Shown here: positions 23,895 to 33,392 of the stretch, in pieces
Position numbering within the stretch: the stretch's first letter is position 1
How the letters are laid out: the number at the start of each line of letters is the position of its first letter
Assembly (NCBI GenBank): GCA_933207985.1
Contig: OW240913.1
Location: 266,933,201-266,997,200, forward strand
Reading direction: 5' to 3'
Length of the DNA stretch: 64,000 nucleotides
DNA from: Pelobates cultripes
Taxonomy: Eukaryota; Chordata; Amphibia; Anura; Pelobatidae
Position numbers and translations under genes: made by a program
Notes under the pieces: model-generated
Told to the model about the DNA's origin: nothing
Databases searched by the model: none
The model's input: only the letters and a program-made list of their open reading frames with translations

Positions 23895-24237
23895 TTAAAG
23901 GGATACTATAGTGTTAGGAATACATATCTGTATTCCTAACACTATAGTGCCCTCAGGTCCCCATCTCCCTCACAGGTCCATTGGCATGTAAAGGGTTAAA
24001 AATCACTTTATTTACTCACCTAATTCACGTGGGTCAGCGCTCTGCCTCCTTCGTTGGGATCTCACTGACGCTGGATGTCCGCAGAGAGTTCAATGTCAGT
24101 TAGGCGACCTGGAGTCCAGTAAACTCCTAGAAGCGCCTCTAGTGGCTGTCTGGTAGACAGCCACTAGAGGCTGTCTTAGTGCTGCTATGTAAACAATGCA
24201 ACACTGAGTGCAATAGGGACACTATATATCTAGTTAA
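23895..24237. mobile_element. T2-like MITE
   Basis: Left TTAA (23895-23898) then AGGGATACTATAGTGTTAGG and the inner inverse CCTAACACTATAGTGCCC, a subterminal foldback. Interior has GCCTCTAGTGGCTGTCTGG followed by its inverse. The right end, GGGACACTATATATCTAG, is rearranged. Confidence 0.7.
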
Positions 24238-25015
24238 AAGACAATGTAGCATCTCATAAAAATGGATAACTGTAGTTATAGGTCATTTTAGATATTTTAT
24301 TAGAAGATGTACATTCCAGAGAAGTGACAGTTTTCCTGTAAATTAAACTGGTAAAGAAGGAGGTCTGGAACAAATTAATCCAACAGTTAAAGTACATCAA
24401 TATGTAAGCAGAGTTTAGAAAATATTTTTTAAATACTGTACGGCATGAGAGCTGCTTTGGGAAAAAATGTACCGTAAGTAACAATTACCCCCTTGCCCCC
24501 CTCCATTCCCCCCAAACATGCACACACATACATACATTTACTCTGTATATACTGCCACAGTATCCAATTAATTCTACTGAAAAGGCTAAATTCAGGATAA
24601 TTACATATCCATCCCATGCCTGGTGGTAATTTAGATCTTAAAAATAATATTAGATTTGGAGATTTGTTTCGGTCTGAACAGAAATTCATCTGAATTTGGC
24701 CCAGTCTGTTAATTGGTCGAATTCCTCACTCAAGCCGAAATGTAAGCGAATCACAAACCAACCAAATGTGCAGTGGCCGAGCATGTTTCTTTTTTAGGTT
24801 TCACCTAGAAATATTAGTTTCACAAGCAGTAACAGTTAGTACAGCTGCAAAACACATGCAGTGAGAAGTTGTGATTTTAAAATGTTGCATTATAACTAAA
24901 ACTGGTCATGCATTAAAATTATATTATCAAATTCTTTCACTTTTTTTCAGTTTGAAGCCTAGAGGAAAATATTTAATAAACTAGTAGACTGCAGGAAGAA
25001 AATCGGGTTTTCTTA
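24238..25015. other. intron, nothing recognised
   Basis: AT-rich intron without recognised features. Confidence 0.4.
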
Positions 25016-25331
25016 CTGCTCAGTAGTGATGTCCCGAACGGTTCGCCGCGGACTCATCATTTGACCCTGTACCTCACAGTCAGCCGACACATTACAGCCA
25101 ATCAGCAGCAGACCCTCCCTCCCAGACCCTCCCACCTCCTGGACAGCATCCATTTTGAAGCTGCATTCTTAGTGAGCTGTCTAGGAGGTGGGAGGGTCTG
25201 GGTGGGAGGGTCTGCTGCTGATTGGCTGGAATGTGTCGGCTGACTGTGAGGTACAGGGTCAAAGTTTACTCAATGATGAGTCTGTGGCGAACCGTTCGTG
25301 GCGAACCGTTCGGGACATCACTACTGCTCAG
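25016..25331. mobile_element. hAT-type MITE, 300 bp, perfect 8-bp duplication
   Basis: Octamer CTGCTCAG at 25016-25023 and 25324-25331 flanks an element (25024-25323) with long inverted ends TAGTGATGTCCCGAACGGTT. The arms extend inward through GACCCTGTACCTCACAGTCA and CCAATCAGCAGCAGACCCTC, so most of the element is a foldback with a short central spacer. An 8-bp duplication is the hallmark of the hAT superfamily. The perfect duplication suggests a relatively recent insertion. Confidence 0.92.
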
Positions 25332-25639
25332 TGTTACTAAAGACTGCTATTGAGTTGTGAAAACTGAGGCAGTTCTTTGATGGAATGGTCAATGAAACTG
25401 AAGTTATACCACGCTGCACACATTTTACAATGTTGCCTGCTGTTCTCTGGCGCCATTTGAAGCACTTGTGTTTATTACTATGAAGAGAGAAGGCACAGTA
25501 TATAAGGCAGCAGCAGTCATCTGAGAACTACAGATGTTTGGTAAATATATGTCCCACGATCCTTAGCCAGTTATGTTCCACATTATGCCCTCAACTGGAT
25601 TACAAAGGTGCATAACTTTAGTTTATATAGTTATATGCT
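25332..25639. other. intron, nothing recognised
   Basis: Short AT-rich stretch between the hAT MITE and the L1 remnant. Confidence 0.4.
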
Positions 25640-26660
25640 TATACTTATTATTTTTTAATAGGTGTATTTCAATGTTTTATAGTTTCCCCCAATCCATGTC
25701 AACATCCTCTGCCCAAAGTCAAGGGCAGACAACGTTGCCCTGAGAAAAGCCCAATCCACTCTGTCAAGCGCTTTTTCTACGTCGATTGATGACAGAATGG
25801 ATGGTGCTTCTTCACAATCAGCCTGGTGGATCAGATTAATATTTTTTGTTGTGTTATCCTTCACTTCTCTAGCAGGCACAAAAGTTAACTAGATACGCTA
25901 CATAAGGGCAAATGTGATTAGTCAATATTTTGGTAAAGAGTTTCATGTCCACATTAATGAGGGATATCAGCCTGTAGCTGCCGCATATATCCACATCTTT
26001 GCCCGCTTTAGGTAGTAATGTTATTGTTGCTGCTAAACTAGGTGAGGGGGTATATAGGCTAGCTAAATAAAGTTAAGGGTTTTCAGGAAATGTGTCTTAA
26101 GTTCGGTCCGAAATGTACTGTAATAAAAATTTGAGAATCCGTCAGGGCCTGGGCTTTTGTTCGATGGTGTGGTTCGTATGGATAAAATAAGTTCGTCCTC
26201 TGTAAAGGGTTTGTTAATATTTTGTGACACTAAGCTTGGAATAGTCGAGTGTAGGTTTTTGGTTATGTATGCAAGTTTATCTTGGTACGTGTGTGAATTC
26301 GTGCCTAGGTTGTATAGTGACTCGTAGTATGTTCAGAAAATATCCGCGATATGTTCAGTGGTATGTACCATTTTACCCTATGCCGTTTTAATTTTTGGGA
26401 TGTAGGTCAATTGCTGGCATTGTTTAAGAGCTTTAGCCAGCAATTTCTCGCATCTGTCCCCTTGAGAGAAAAACTTTGTTTGGTCCATAGAATGTATTTT
26501 TTTAGATTCATAGTTCAGAAGAATCTTCAGATCTGATCGTAAGGAGAGTAAGGTGTTGTATTCACCCTCTGATTGAGAGATTTTGTGTATCTTGCATTCC
26601 TTCTCCCTTTTCTTTTTAAAAGAATTTGATAAGTCCCCCACGTATCACTGATTTGTTTGC
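25640..26660 (-). pseudogene. L1-type LINE ORF2 fragment
   Basis: On minus, 26641-26378 encodes the linker before the polymerase (SKKIHSMDQTKFFSQGDRCEKLLAKALK... and TYIPKIKT), and 25879-25655 encodes the finger/palm start with SILSSIDVEKALDRVDWAFL, the L1-type reverse-transcriptase motif with its catalytic-site Asp. The ~500 bp between them keeps the expected spacing but is broken by stops. Endonuclease, the YxDD region and the 3' end are absent, so this is a truncated dead copy. Clade within L1 cannot be given. Confidence 0.85.
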
Positions 26661-27117
26661 CTCACATTGCAGAAATGGGATGTTTAGAATACTTTTACAC
26701 AGGGCTGATAAGATGTTATAATTTAATAATACATTATTTTTTTTACTGATTTACAATCAACTGGGAACAAGGAAAGAAAAGCCACAATATCTGAAGTAAC
26801 TGCCACTCCTAATATAATAGAATTTTTAAATATTGGTATTTCCATGTTTTACTTTCACAGGAAACTCATGGGATTTGTAGTCAGCATTCTTCATAAAACC
26901 ACATTAAACTCTTGCAATGAAAGGGAATCGAAAAGTCTTATGTTAGCTTTCCATGTAGCTTACTTCATGGTAACTATTCAATTAAACCAAGTTCAGCTGT
27001 TGTGCATGGGTTGTTGCAAAATCTCACTTATAGAAATCTACGAGAAAGTCAATTCAGCCAATGTGGATGGTCATTAAAACGACACGATAGACACCCATCA
27101 TTGTTATCACAACAGAA
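26661..27117. other. intron, nothing recognised
   Basis: AT-rich intron without recognised features. Confidence 0.4.
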
Positions 27118-28030
27118 CAAGCATGTCAGACTCAAATGCTAGCACGGGTGAAATAAACAAAGTTTAATTTTATGTGGGCCACAAAAGAAAACAAATTAAA
27201 ATTTTCATAGAAATGTAGGTTTATTTTGAAAAGTACAGTATAAAAAAGAAACAGCAGCCACCTCTTCTAAACCCCAGCACCCTCCTCTACTAATCCCCAG
27301 TCCCCCCTCTATATTAAATCCCAGACTCCTCTCTATACTAAATCCCAGCACCCCCCTGTTTAGAAAAGAAAAAAAACAATATTAGCCAACAAGCAGACTC
27401 CACCCACATTGCCGCTTCCAGTATGCGAATCCCAAGACCAGCCTCTGGTATACCCCCAGTGGCACCGCCTGCACCCTGTGCTAAAGCGGATCCTCCCGCT
27501 ACTCTTTGAAACCCTGTGAAGATGGAGCACGTTGACGTCACGTCTGAATGTGACGTGGCATTGCGTGCCTCCTTGCACCGCCAGGTCCTCCACTGCCCAG
27601 CCACGACCATCACAACACTGACCAACACACACTCACTGACCAACACACACTCACTGACAGACACACACCCTGACAGACACACACACTGACAGACACATAT
27701 TCACATTCTTGTACATACTCACAAATCATTTTATTTATTGCTCCCTAACTTTGGGAGCTGGTGTGGGGCCTCTCCCTGGGTTCTCCCTTCCTGCTCCTCA
27801 CGAGTGCAGTTTAGTGATGCCGGGCCGGACAGGCATCATATTCCGGCACCCGGCATCACTACAAAGGGAGCGCAGGAGGGAGCAGGAAGACTTAGGTCCT
27901 TTGCTGCCGCCAATGTGGGGAGAGCAGGTACCTACTCTGCCTTAACATGTCAAACTTGCATCTTGCTGGGCCGCAAATATATTAATTGTGGATTGCATGT
28001 GGCCGGTGGGCCGCGTGTTTGACATGCTTG
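27118..28030. mobile_element. non-autonomous DNA transposon, hAT-like, 913 bp
   Basis: Terminal inverted repeat CAAGCATGTC / GACATGCTTG, with a GC-rich subterminal part at the right (GTGGCCGGTGGGCCGCG). The interior includes a C-rich tract (27265-27355), a GC-rich island (27420-27600) and a CACACTGAC simple repeat (27605-27700). No 8-bp duplication is seen, so the superfamily is a guess. Open frames within it are not credible genes. Confidence 0.5.
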
Positions 28031-29139
28031 ATTTAGAAGATTACACCCAGAAGTAACAATGAGGAAAATGGGCCAAGGAAACGGTTATGAGCAAGAGAAT
28101 GAGACAGAGTGTGTGTGTTTTATGTATGTGTTTGTGTTAGAAAGGGAGAGAAAGAATCTGTTTTAAAATATTTACATTGTTTTCATTACATTTTGATTAG
28201 TGTTCTAATGTTTCCTAAATATGTAATAAGAATTTAAACTAGCAAAACCTTGTTACAAAACAAGATCAAAACACATAACCATTACATGAAACTCGAAAAG
28301 AGCAAGGAGAATGTTGCATAAAAAACAAGTGAAAACCCCCCACAAAGTTATATATCTGTCTAAATCTTTACCAATGCCATTTATAAGGCCATTGTTAGAT
28401 CGTACAACTTAATAGACCACTCTATGAAAACACCAATAACAGCCACTCGGCACAAACGTCTGTTTGCTTTGTAGCACTATCAAGATTGCAATGTGTGTAG
28501 AGGCCTTGCGAACACAGCTACCGCTTCAGTTCCACCCCTATTTCCTCCAATCCGCTTACTGACTGAGCGGCCAGTCTGTGGGAAGCACTGTTATGATACC
28601 ACATGTGAGTGAGGACTGAAAACAAATATATAGGTACACACAGTGATGTTTCTCTTAAAAAAATAAATAAATAAACTAAAGTATAAATACATCACAGCTT
28701 TCTGAGTTAGATTTAAGATAGAAAACCTGTTCTTGCATAAAACTTACCGTAAGTAACATGTATAGCTTATTTGATGTTGCCCATTTATGAATAAATAAAT
28801 AACTGATAAAGAATACTATTCTTGTTTTCTAGGGCAATTTTAGGTATTGCAAAGAGGACATCCATAACACAGTGTCAGGTTTTGTTTTGTTTTTACTAAA
28901 GTGTGAATTGTCATGAATTTCAAGTTAATTTTTAATTTTAGGTCATTACCTGTATCTATTTACTTACATGTATGCATTAAAAAATAAAACATGCAGAAGC
29001 TAAAATACATAGTATCTTTTATTTAAAAGATTTAAAAAAAAATCTGAATTTAACCCCTGCATCTCAAATAATTTTAGGAAGCTATAGGACAAATATGGCA
29101 AACAGTGAATCGCTGTTTTAAAATAAATTATGATATTTT
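28031..29139. other. intron, nothing recognised
   Basis: AT-rich sequence with poly-A patches near 28655 and 29030. No exon recognised. Confidence 0.4.
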
Positions 29140-29282
29140 TTTCTTTACAGGAATCCTTAGGAATACAAATCTGTATTCCTCATGCTATAGTGTCCCTCTG
29201 TCTATTTTCTTTTTTATTCTTTATTTTTCATGACATGTCATGATTCCCTTTTATTCCAGAAGTTTGGTCCTTAAGGGGTTAA
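29140..29282. mobile_element. MITE remnants: T2-like end plus half CCCCTTAAGG element
   Basis: 29150-29208 has the T2-like subterminal GGAATACAAATCTGTATTCC and CTATAGTGTCCCTC. It is followed at 29225-29282 by the half of the 80-bp family in reverse orientation (CATGACATGTCATGATTCCC ... GGTCCTTAAGGGG, TTAA 29279-29282). Confidence 0.6.
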
Positions 29283-29675
29283 GTGTTTTTAAGATAAAGG
29301 TGATAAGAAATTGAATTTTAAAAAGGCTATATGCATAGCAGCGTAAATTATGATCATTAAGCAACAAATTAGTAAATTAAGAATCGAACTGTAAAATGTT
29401 GGCAAAAATAGCAATACTGTGTCTACTACTGTGTTGAAGATTTTTTCTGAATTGGCCTAAATTTTGCTATTTGATTTCCAATTCACTTAATTAACTGTTT
29501 AGTAAATAACCCCAATTGTGTTTCTTCAGCCCTCAAAAAATACTATTCACACTATGTAAATAAGCACGTGTTCTAACTGTTTGGATTTCTTGCAAAATGT
29601 GCTCACAAATACTTTTCATTTTTAACTGTCAGTATGTTAATAGGTTATATGGTGCTAACAACTTTGTTAATTACC

Positions 29676-29829
29676 TTAAAGGGACACGTAAAGCACATGG
29701 TTATGGTGTAAAGAGTCTATGAGTACAATTCGTCCGCTTTCTGTCAAACAATTATTGGCTGATTTAAAAAAAAAAAAAAAAATTTAAAAAAAACAGTTCC
29801 TCGCTATGGTGCTTTGACAACCCCTTTAA
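29676..29829. mobile_element. T2-like MITE, short
   Basis: TTAA at both ends (29676-29679, 29826-29829). Ends TTAAAGGGACACGTAAAGCA and, inverted, TTAAAGGGGTTGTCAAAGCA. An A-run at 29766-29795 lies inside. Confidence 0.75.
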
Positions 29830-30999
29830 GGAAATAGCTATAACAATAATACTGTACTATAATAATTATATCAAAGTATTTTAGCAGAAAGTTTAATCCA
29901 TAGGAAAAATAAATTGAAACGGAAATAATTGCCGATAAATTTTATTAGAATTTACAATTTATAGAATACATTTGCAAAACCGTCTGTGTTAATGATAATA
30001 TTAGAAAACAACCACCCAGCAATAAATAAGGTTATTACAATATTCTAGTCAATATATGTGTGTATGTAAACACCATAACCAGGAAACAAACTTATATTAT
30101 TGTTACAGTGAAATGACTAGGGAACCAAGACAGTTGATGTAAATAAACATGCTGCAATGGTTATTGACTAAGCCTGGAATTGCACGGTTTGCCAAAATAA
30201 TTTTGGAATATTCTCTAACTCTGCAATTATCCCACATAAATTATTTGGACCTAAATCTTATAATTCCCTTACAAATTATTCTCCATATTTGCCACTTTTG
30301 TGAAAAACTCAACTAATATTTATGGAAATATAACTGCCGTCAGGTTATCATTTCTGACCATTAAATACTCCTGATATGCAGAAAACTGATAATGTAGAGC
30401 TGTCATATCACTGCTAGCCAGATATTTTCTGTTTTCAAGAGAAGGGAGTAGAACTAGCACATTGAACTTTGACAACTCATGTTAACGTAAAAAAGGCTGA
30501 TAATAATAAACTGACTTGGAAAAGTCGAGGTCAATGTACTACAGCCTAAACATGATAGTGTAAGAATGTGTACACAAATCGGTCCTTTTAAATGGCGCTC
30601 TTCACAATCACTTTGGCCTCTCTGCTACTTTTCAAGATATTAGACCTCACGGCATAAGCATATCTGAATCGGTCAGAGACCATCGCTAAAGATTAATTCA
30701 CAGAGATGTGAAGTTCCATAAAACACTGAACATGTCTGATTGTGCCATCGGCTGCCTATGTAATAATTGCAAATAAACATCACACAAGGGTATATTCAGT
30801 TCGCAATGCAGGATTTTCTTTTCTTAATTTTTTTTTTTAACTAAACTATGAAATGTTGGGAATTCAACGTGAATTTAAAACTTCAGGCCAAGATAACCAA
30901 ATTAGAAAAAAATCTTTCAACTCCATTCTGTTCTCATACCAGAAGAAGAGCTGGCGCCTGACACAGTAACGTAGATGTCATTACTGTTCATAATCAGAC
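29830..30999. other. intron, nothing recognised
   Basis: AT-rich intron with no supported features. Confidence 0.4.
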
Positions 31000-31074
31000 A
31001 CCAAGGAATGCCTGGCACTATAACCACTACAGCATGCTGTAGTGATTATAGTGCCTAGAGTGTCCTTATAACTG
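31000..31074. mobile_element. T2-like MITE end fragment
   Basis: GCCTGGCACTATAACCACTAC with its inverse GTAGTGATTATAGTGCC and the end AGTGTCCTTATAA, an eroded family end. Confidence 0.5.
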
Positions 31075-31670
31075 TTAAAAATGTACACAATATTACTGTA
31101 TAATACATAATGTACGTATATTAAATGCTAATGCTATAAAATATATAAATTTTTCCCTTTTGGACAGAACTATTAAATCTTCAGTTTATGAACCCTGTGA
31201 ATCAGTAGTTAAAAATATATACTTTTCTCATGCACTTTTCTTCCCGTTATTAAACGGAGACAAATCCGCAGCCACAAAAGTACTTTAATTGGGGTATTTT
31301 TATTATGCAACTTGAAATAAACTGCACAATTCTATTATTAAAAGTACTTTCATGAGTAAAGCACAACAAACTGTCCACATGTTGCATTAAATAGTTGTGC
31401 TTAGTTATTTTTATGATTTTTTTTTTTTTTAAATTAAGCCAAATATTCAATAGTAGATTTACATAGATCTGTGGTGAAAATCACTATGCACCATCCTCTA
31501 TTTCCTGTTTTCTGCTGTCCCAGTTGTAAAATATAATGAAAAACTGTATAAAAATAAATTTTTCCATGCATTCATTTTCTACTAAAAAATGTCTGCTATC
31601 CAGTAATGTAAAGCAAATATGCATCCACATAATACATGCATGTTTGCTCAAGGTTCCAATTAGAGTAGTA
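31075..31670. other. intron flanking the provirus, nothing recognised
   Basis: AT-rich sequence up to the retroviral integration site. No feature recognised. Confidence 0.4.
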
Positions 31671-31674
31671 AATC
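31671..31674. repeat. proviral target-site duplication, left (AATC)
   Basis: AATC here and at 41713-41716 directly flank the TG...CA-bounded provirus. A 4-bp duplication is what gammaretrovirus-type integrases usually leave. Confidence 0.9.
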
Positions 31675-31944
31675 TGTGGTGGAATCTCGGTAAAAATAAA
31701 TTTAGTAGACCGAGATTACCACGTGGCATGTGTACGTGCATATGCTGACGTATCGATCAGTTGGTTGCACGAGGCAAGATACGATCAGTAGTGTACGGAG
31801 CATGTGCAAGAATACAGGATGTAGTATTCCCCTCCTCCATTGTGCTGGACAAGCCATGCGGTCAAGCAGGAAGTTAATTCTTATTTGTAATGATTGGTCA
31901 AGAGAATGTGCGGGTGGAGCTTAATATGGGAGGAGTTATGTGCC

Positions 31945-31950
31945 TATATA
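31945..31950 (+). promoter_or_regulatory. LTR TATA box
   Basis: TATATA in the context GCCTATATAGGGAGCC, about 85 bp before the polyadenylation signal. Start of transcription is expected some 25-30 bp downstream, near 31975-31980. Confidence 0.75.
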
Positions 31951-32032
31951 GGGAGCCTGCACTATTGTTCAGGGCTCAGAACTTGCTGTATTTTTGGTGA
32001 CATTAGTCCCTCTGAGTCCCGATCGGTGATCC

Positions 32033-32038
32033 AATAAA
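32033..32038 (+). terminator. LTR polyadenylation signal
   Basis: AATAAA in CCAATAAAGAATC. The functional copy for the viral RNA is the equivalent in the 3' LTR at 41635-41640; cleavage is expected about 10-30 nt later. Confidence 0.75.
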
Positions 32039-32112
32039 GAATCTCTTCCTTCCTGAAGAAACCTGTGTCCATCCCTCTGTGCTTTGCTTCCATCAGTTTC
32101 TCCGGTATCATT

Positions 32113-32132
32113 TGGTGCATTGGCCGGGAATC
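32113..32132 (+). promoter_or_regulatory. primer-binding site, tRNA-Gly
   Basis: TGGTGCATTGGCCGGGAATC starts two bases after the LTR. By my knowledge of vertebrate tRNA it is the exact complement of the 3' end of tRNA-Gly (GCC type) with its CCA. This is the site where reverse transcription is primed. Confidence 0.9.
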
Positions 32133-33392
32133 TCATCGTTCAACGGTAGCTGAGAGGCAGAGGCGTGAGACGGTCTATCTTTGCCCACGTTCTCTACGGC
32201 TGCACCCCTGAACTTCTGCGTGGACCTCCCTTCGTCTCGGCGCCACTGGTCTGTTGTCCAGGAGATCATCGGCCTCTACGTAAGAAGTGCTGGGGTGTCC
32301 CCGTCGATGAGTGTGAACTCAGGTTCAGGAACGAGGAGGTAAGACAACTGCTGTTTTAGACGGCAGACCCACTAGGGGTATACCGATTGTGCGGTAGGCC
32401 CAAAAGGGGTTTAAATCTGTGTATGGAATCTGCCCCCTCTGTCGGAGGGAAGGAGCGAAGGCGCACCGCTCGATCGAACGCTCTTTAGTAAGACCGTTTG
32501 ATCTGGTTAGTCAGGCGGGGTCCTGTGTAAATAGCCCTAGCCGGACACCGGTGTCTTGTCTAGACTAGCGTTCTAGGGTGTATATTACGTTCGCTAGGTC
32601 GGAGGGACCGGGAGACTAAGCGGCGCCTGTGTAAATTCGGTTCGCTAGCTCTCAACCTATCTTGGCTAAGTGGGAAGGCGTGTAAATTTGGAACCCACTA
32701 GACTTTTGATAGAGTAAATAGACTAGAAGGGCAACTTTGTAAATTCCGCCCTCTAGTTCGCTATATGTGGTGCTTGGGCAGTGTGGCTAACCAAAACGGG
32801 TGTATATAGTTTTAGGTAGTCCATTCAAGGTACTGGCCAATAGTTTAGTTGGGATTGTAAATGTGTTAAAGATTGTTAGTATAGTGTATATCTTGTTAGA
32901 TAGCGCGAGCTCAGCCGTCTAGCGAGAGTGTTAATAGTGTGTTGCTGTATCATAGTGCACGGTACCATAACCCTGTATATTTACTGACACTGTATATAAG
33001 TACTAATCATTGTCGTCTATTGCATGTTTAACACCGTAACCACTAATAATTGTATTGTGACCTTAAATTGTGCTTTGACCTATGCTAACTGTACTGTAAC
33101 CGATACTAGTAAAAGACGATGTTACTGGGGTGTGTTATAGACGGGTAATTCATATATAGAGAATTATAGCGTGGGTGACTGTATAGTTTCGCCAAAGGGC
33201 ATAATATTGATTATTTAGTGACTGGTGTAACAGCTGTGTGTGTACGGGAATTCCCTGAGTGATTATTGTGTTATTGTGTACGTTTCACTCGGTAACTGTA
33301 CCACGTGGTGCTGTTGCCAGAGGAAACGGGTGTGACTGTTGAATAAGAACGCGTGCATAGTATTCGTTGTCAACGACGTTCCATTGATAAGT
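32133..33392 (+). other. retroviral leader with TGTAAAT motifs
   Basis: Long 5' untranslated leader between primer-binding site and gag. A good splice donor (AG|GTAAGA) lies at 32338/32339. Downstream, TGTAAAT recurs at 32526, 32630, 32681, 32738 and 32856, usually followed within ~15 nt by CTAG, suggesting degenerate repeated modules. Packaging signal and possible internal ribosome entry are expected in such leaders but are not shown by sequence alone. The short open frame 32165-32359 is not convincing. Confidence 0.7.
32338..32345 (+). promoter_or_regulatory. candidate major splice donor
   Basis: GAGGAG|GTAAGACAAC; the GT is at 32339-32340. It is the best consensus donor between primer-binding site and gag, hence the likely 5' site of the spliced env message, paired with the acceptor at 38906-38907. 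Confidence 0.6.

Larger units (their letters stand above)
31675..32110 (+). repeat. 5' LTR, 436 bp
   Basis: Starts TGTGGTGGAATC and ends CCGGTATCA. A stem AATCTCGG (31683-31690) / CCGAGATT (31710-31717) sits at the start of U3. CACGTG (31720-31725) and TGACGTA (31746-31752) are candidate factor sites. TATATA at 31945-31950 is the likely TATA box and AATAAA at 32033-32038 the polyadenylation signal, placing the R region roughly between them. Identical to the 3' LTR except at 31709. Confidence 0.97.

Noticed and set aside
31730..31924. 64-codon frame present twice (also 41332-41526)
   Set aside because: It lies within the LTR and appears twice only because the LTRs are identical; no signs of coding.
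32165..32359. Short frame in the retroviral leader
   Set aside because: No recognisable domain and it overlaps the likely splice donor.
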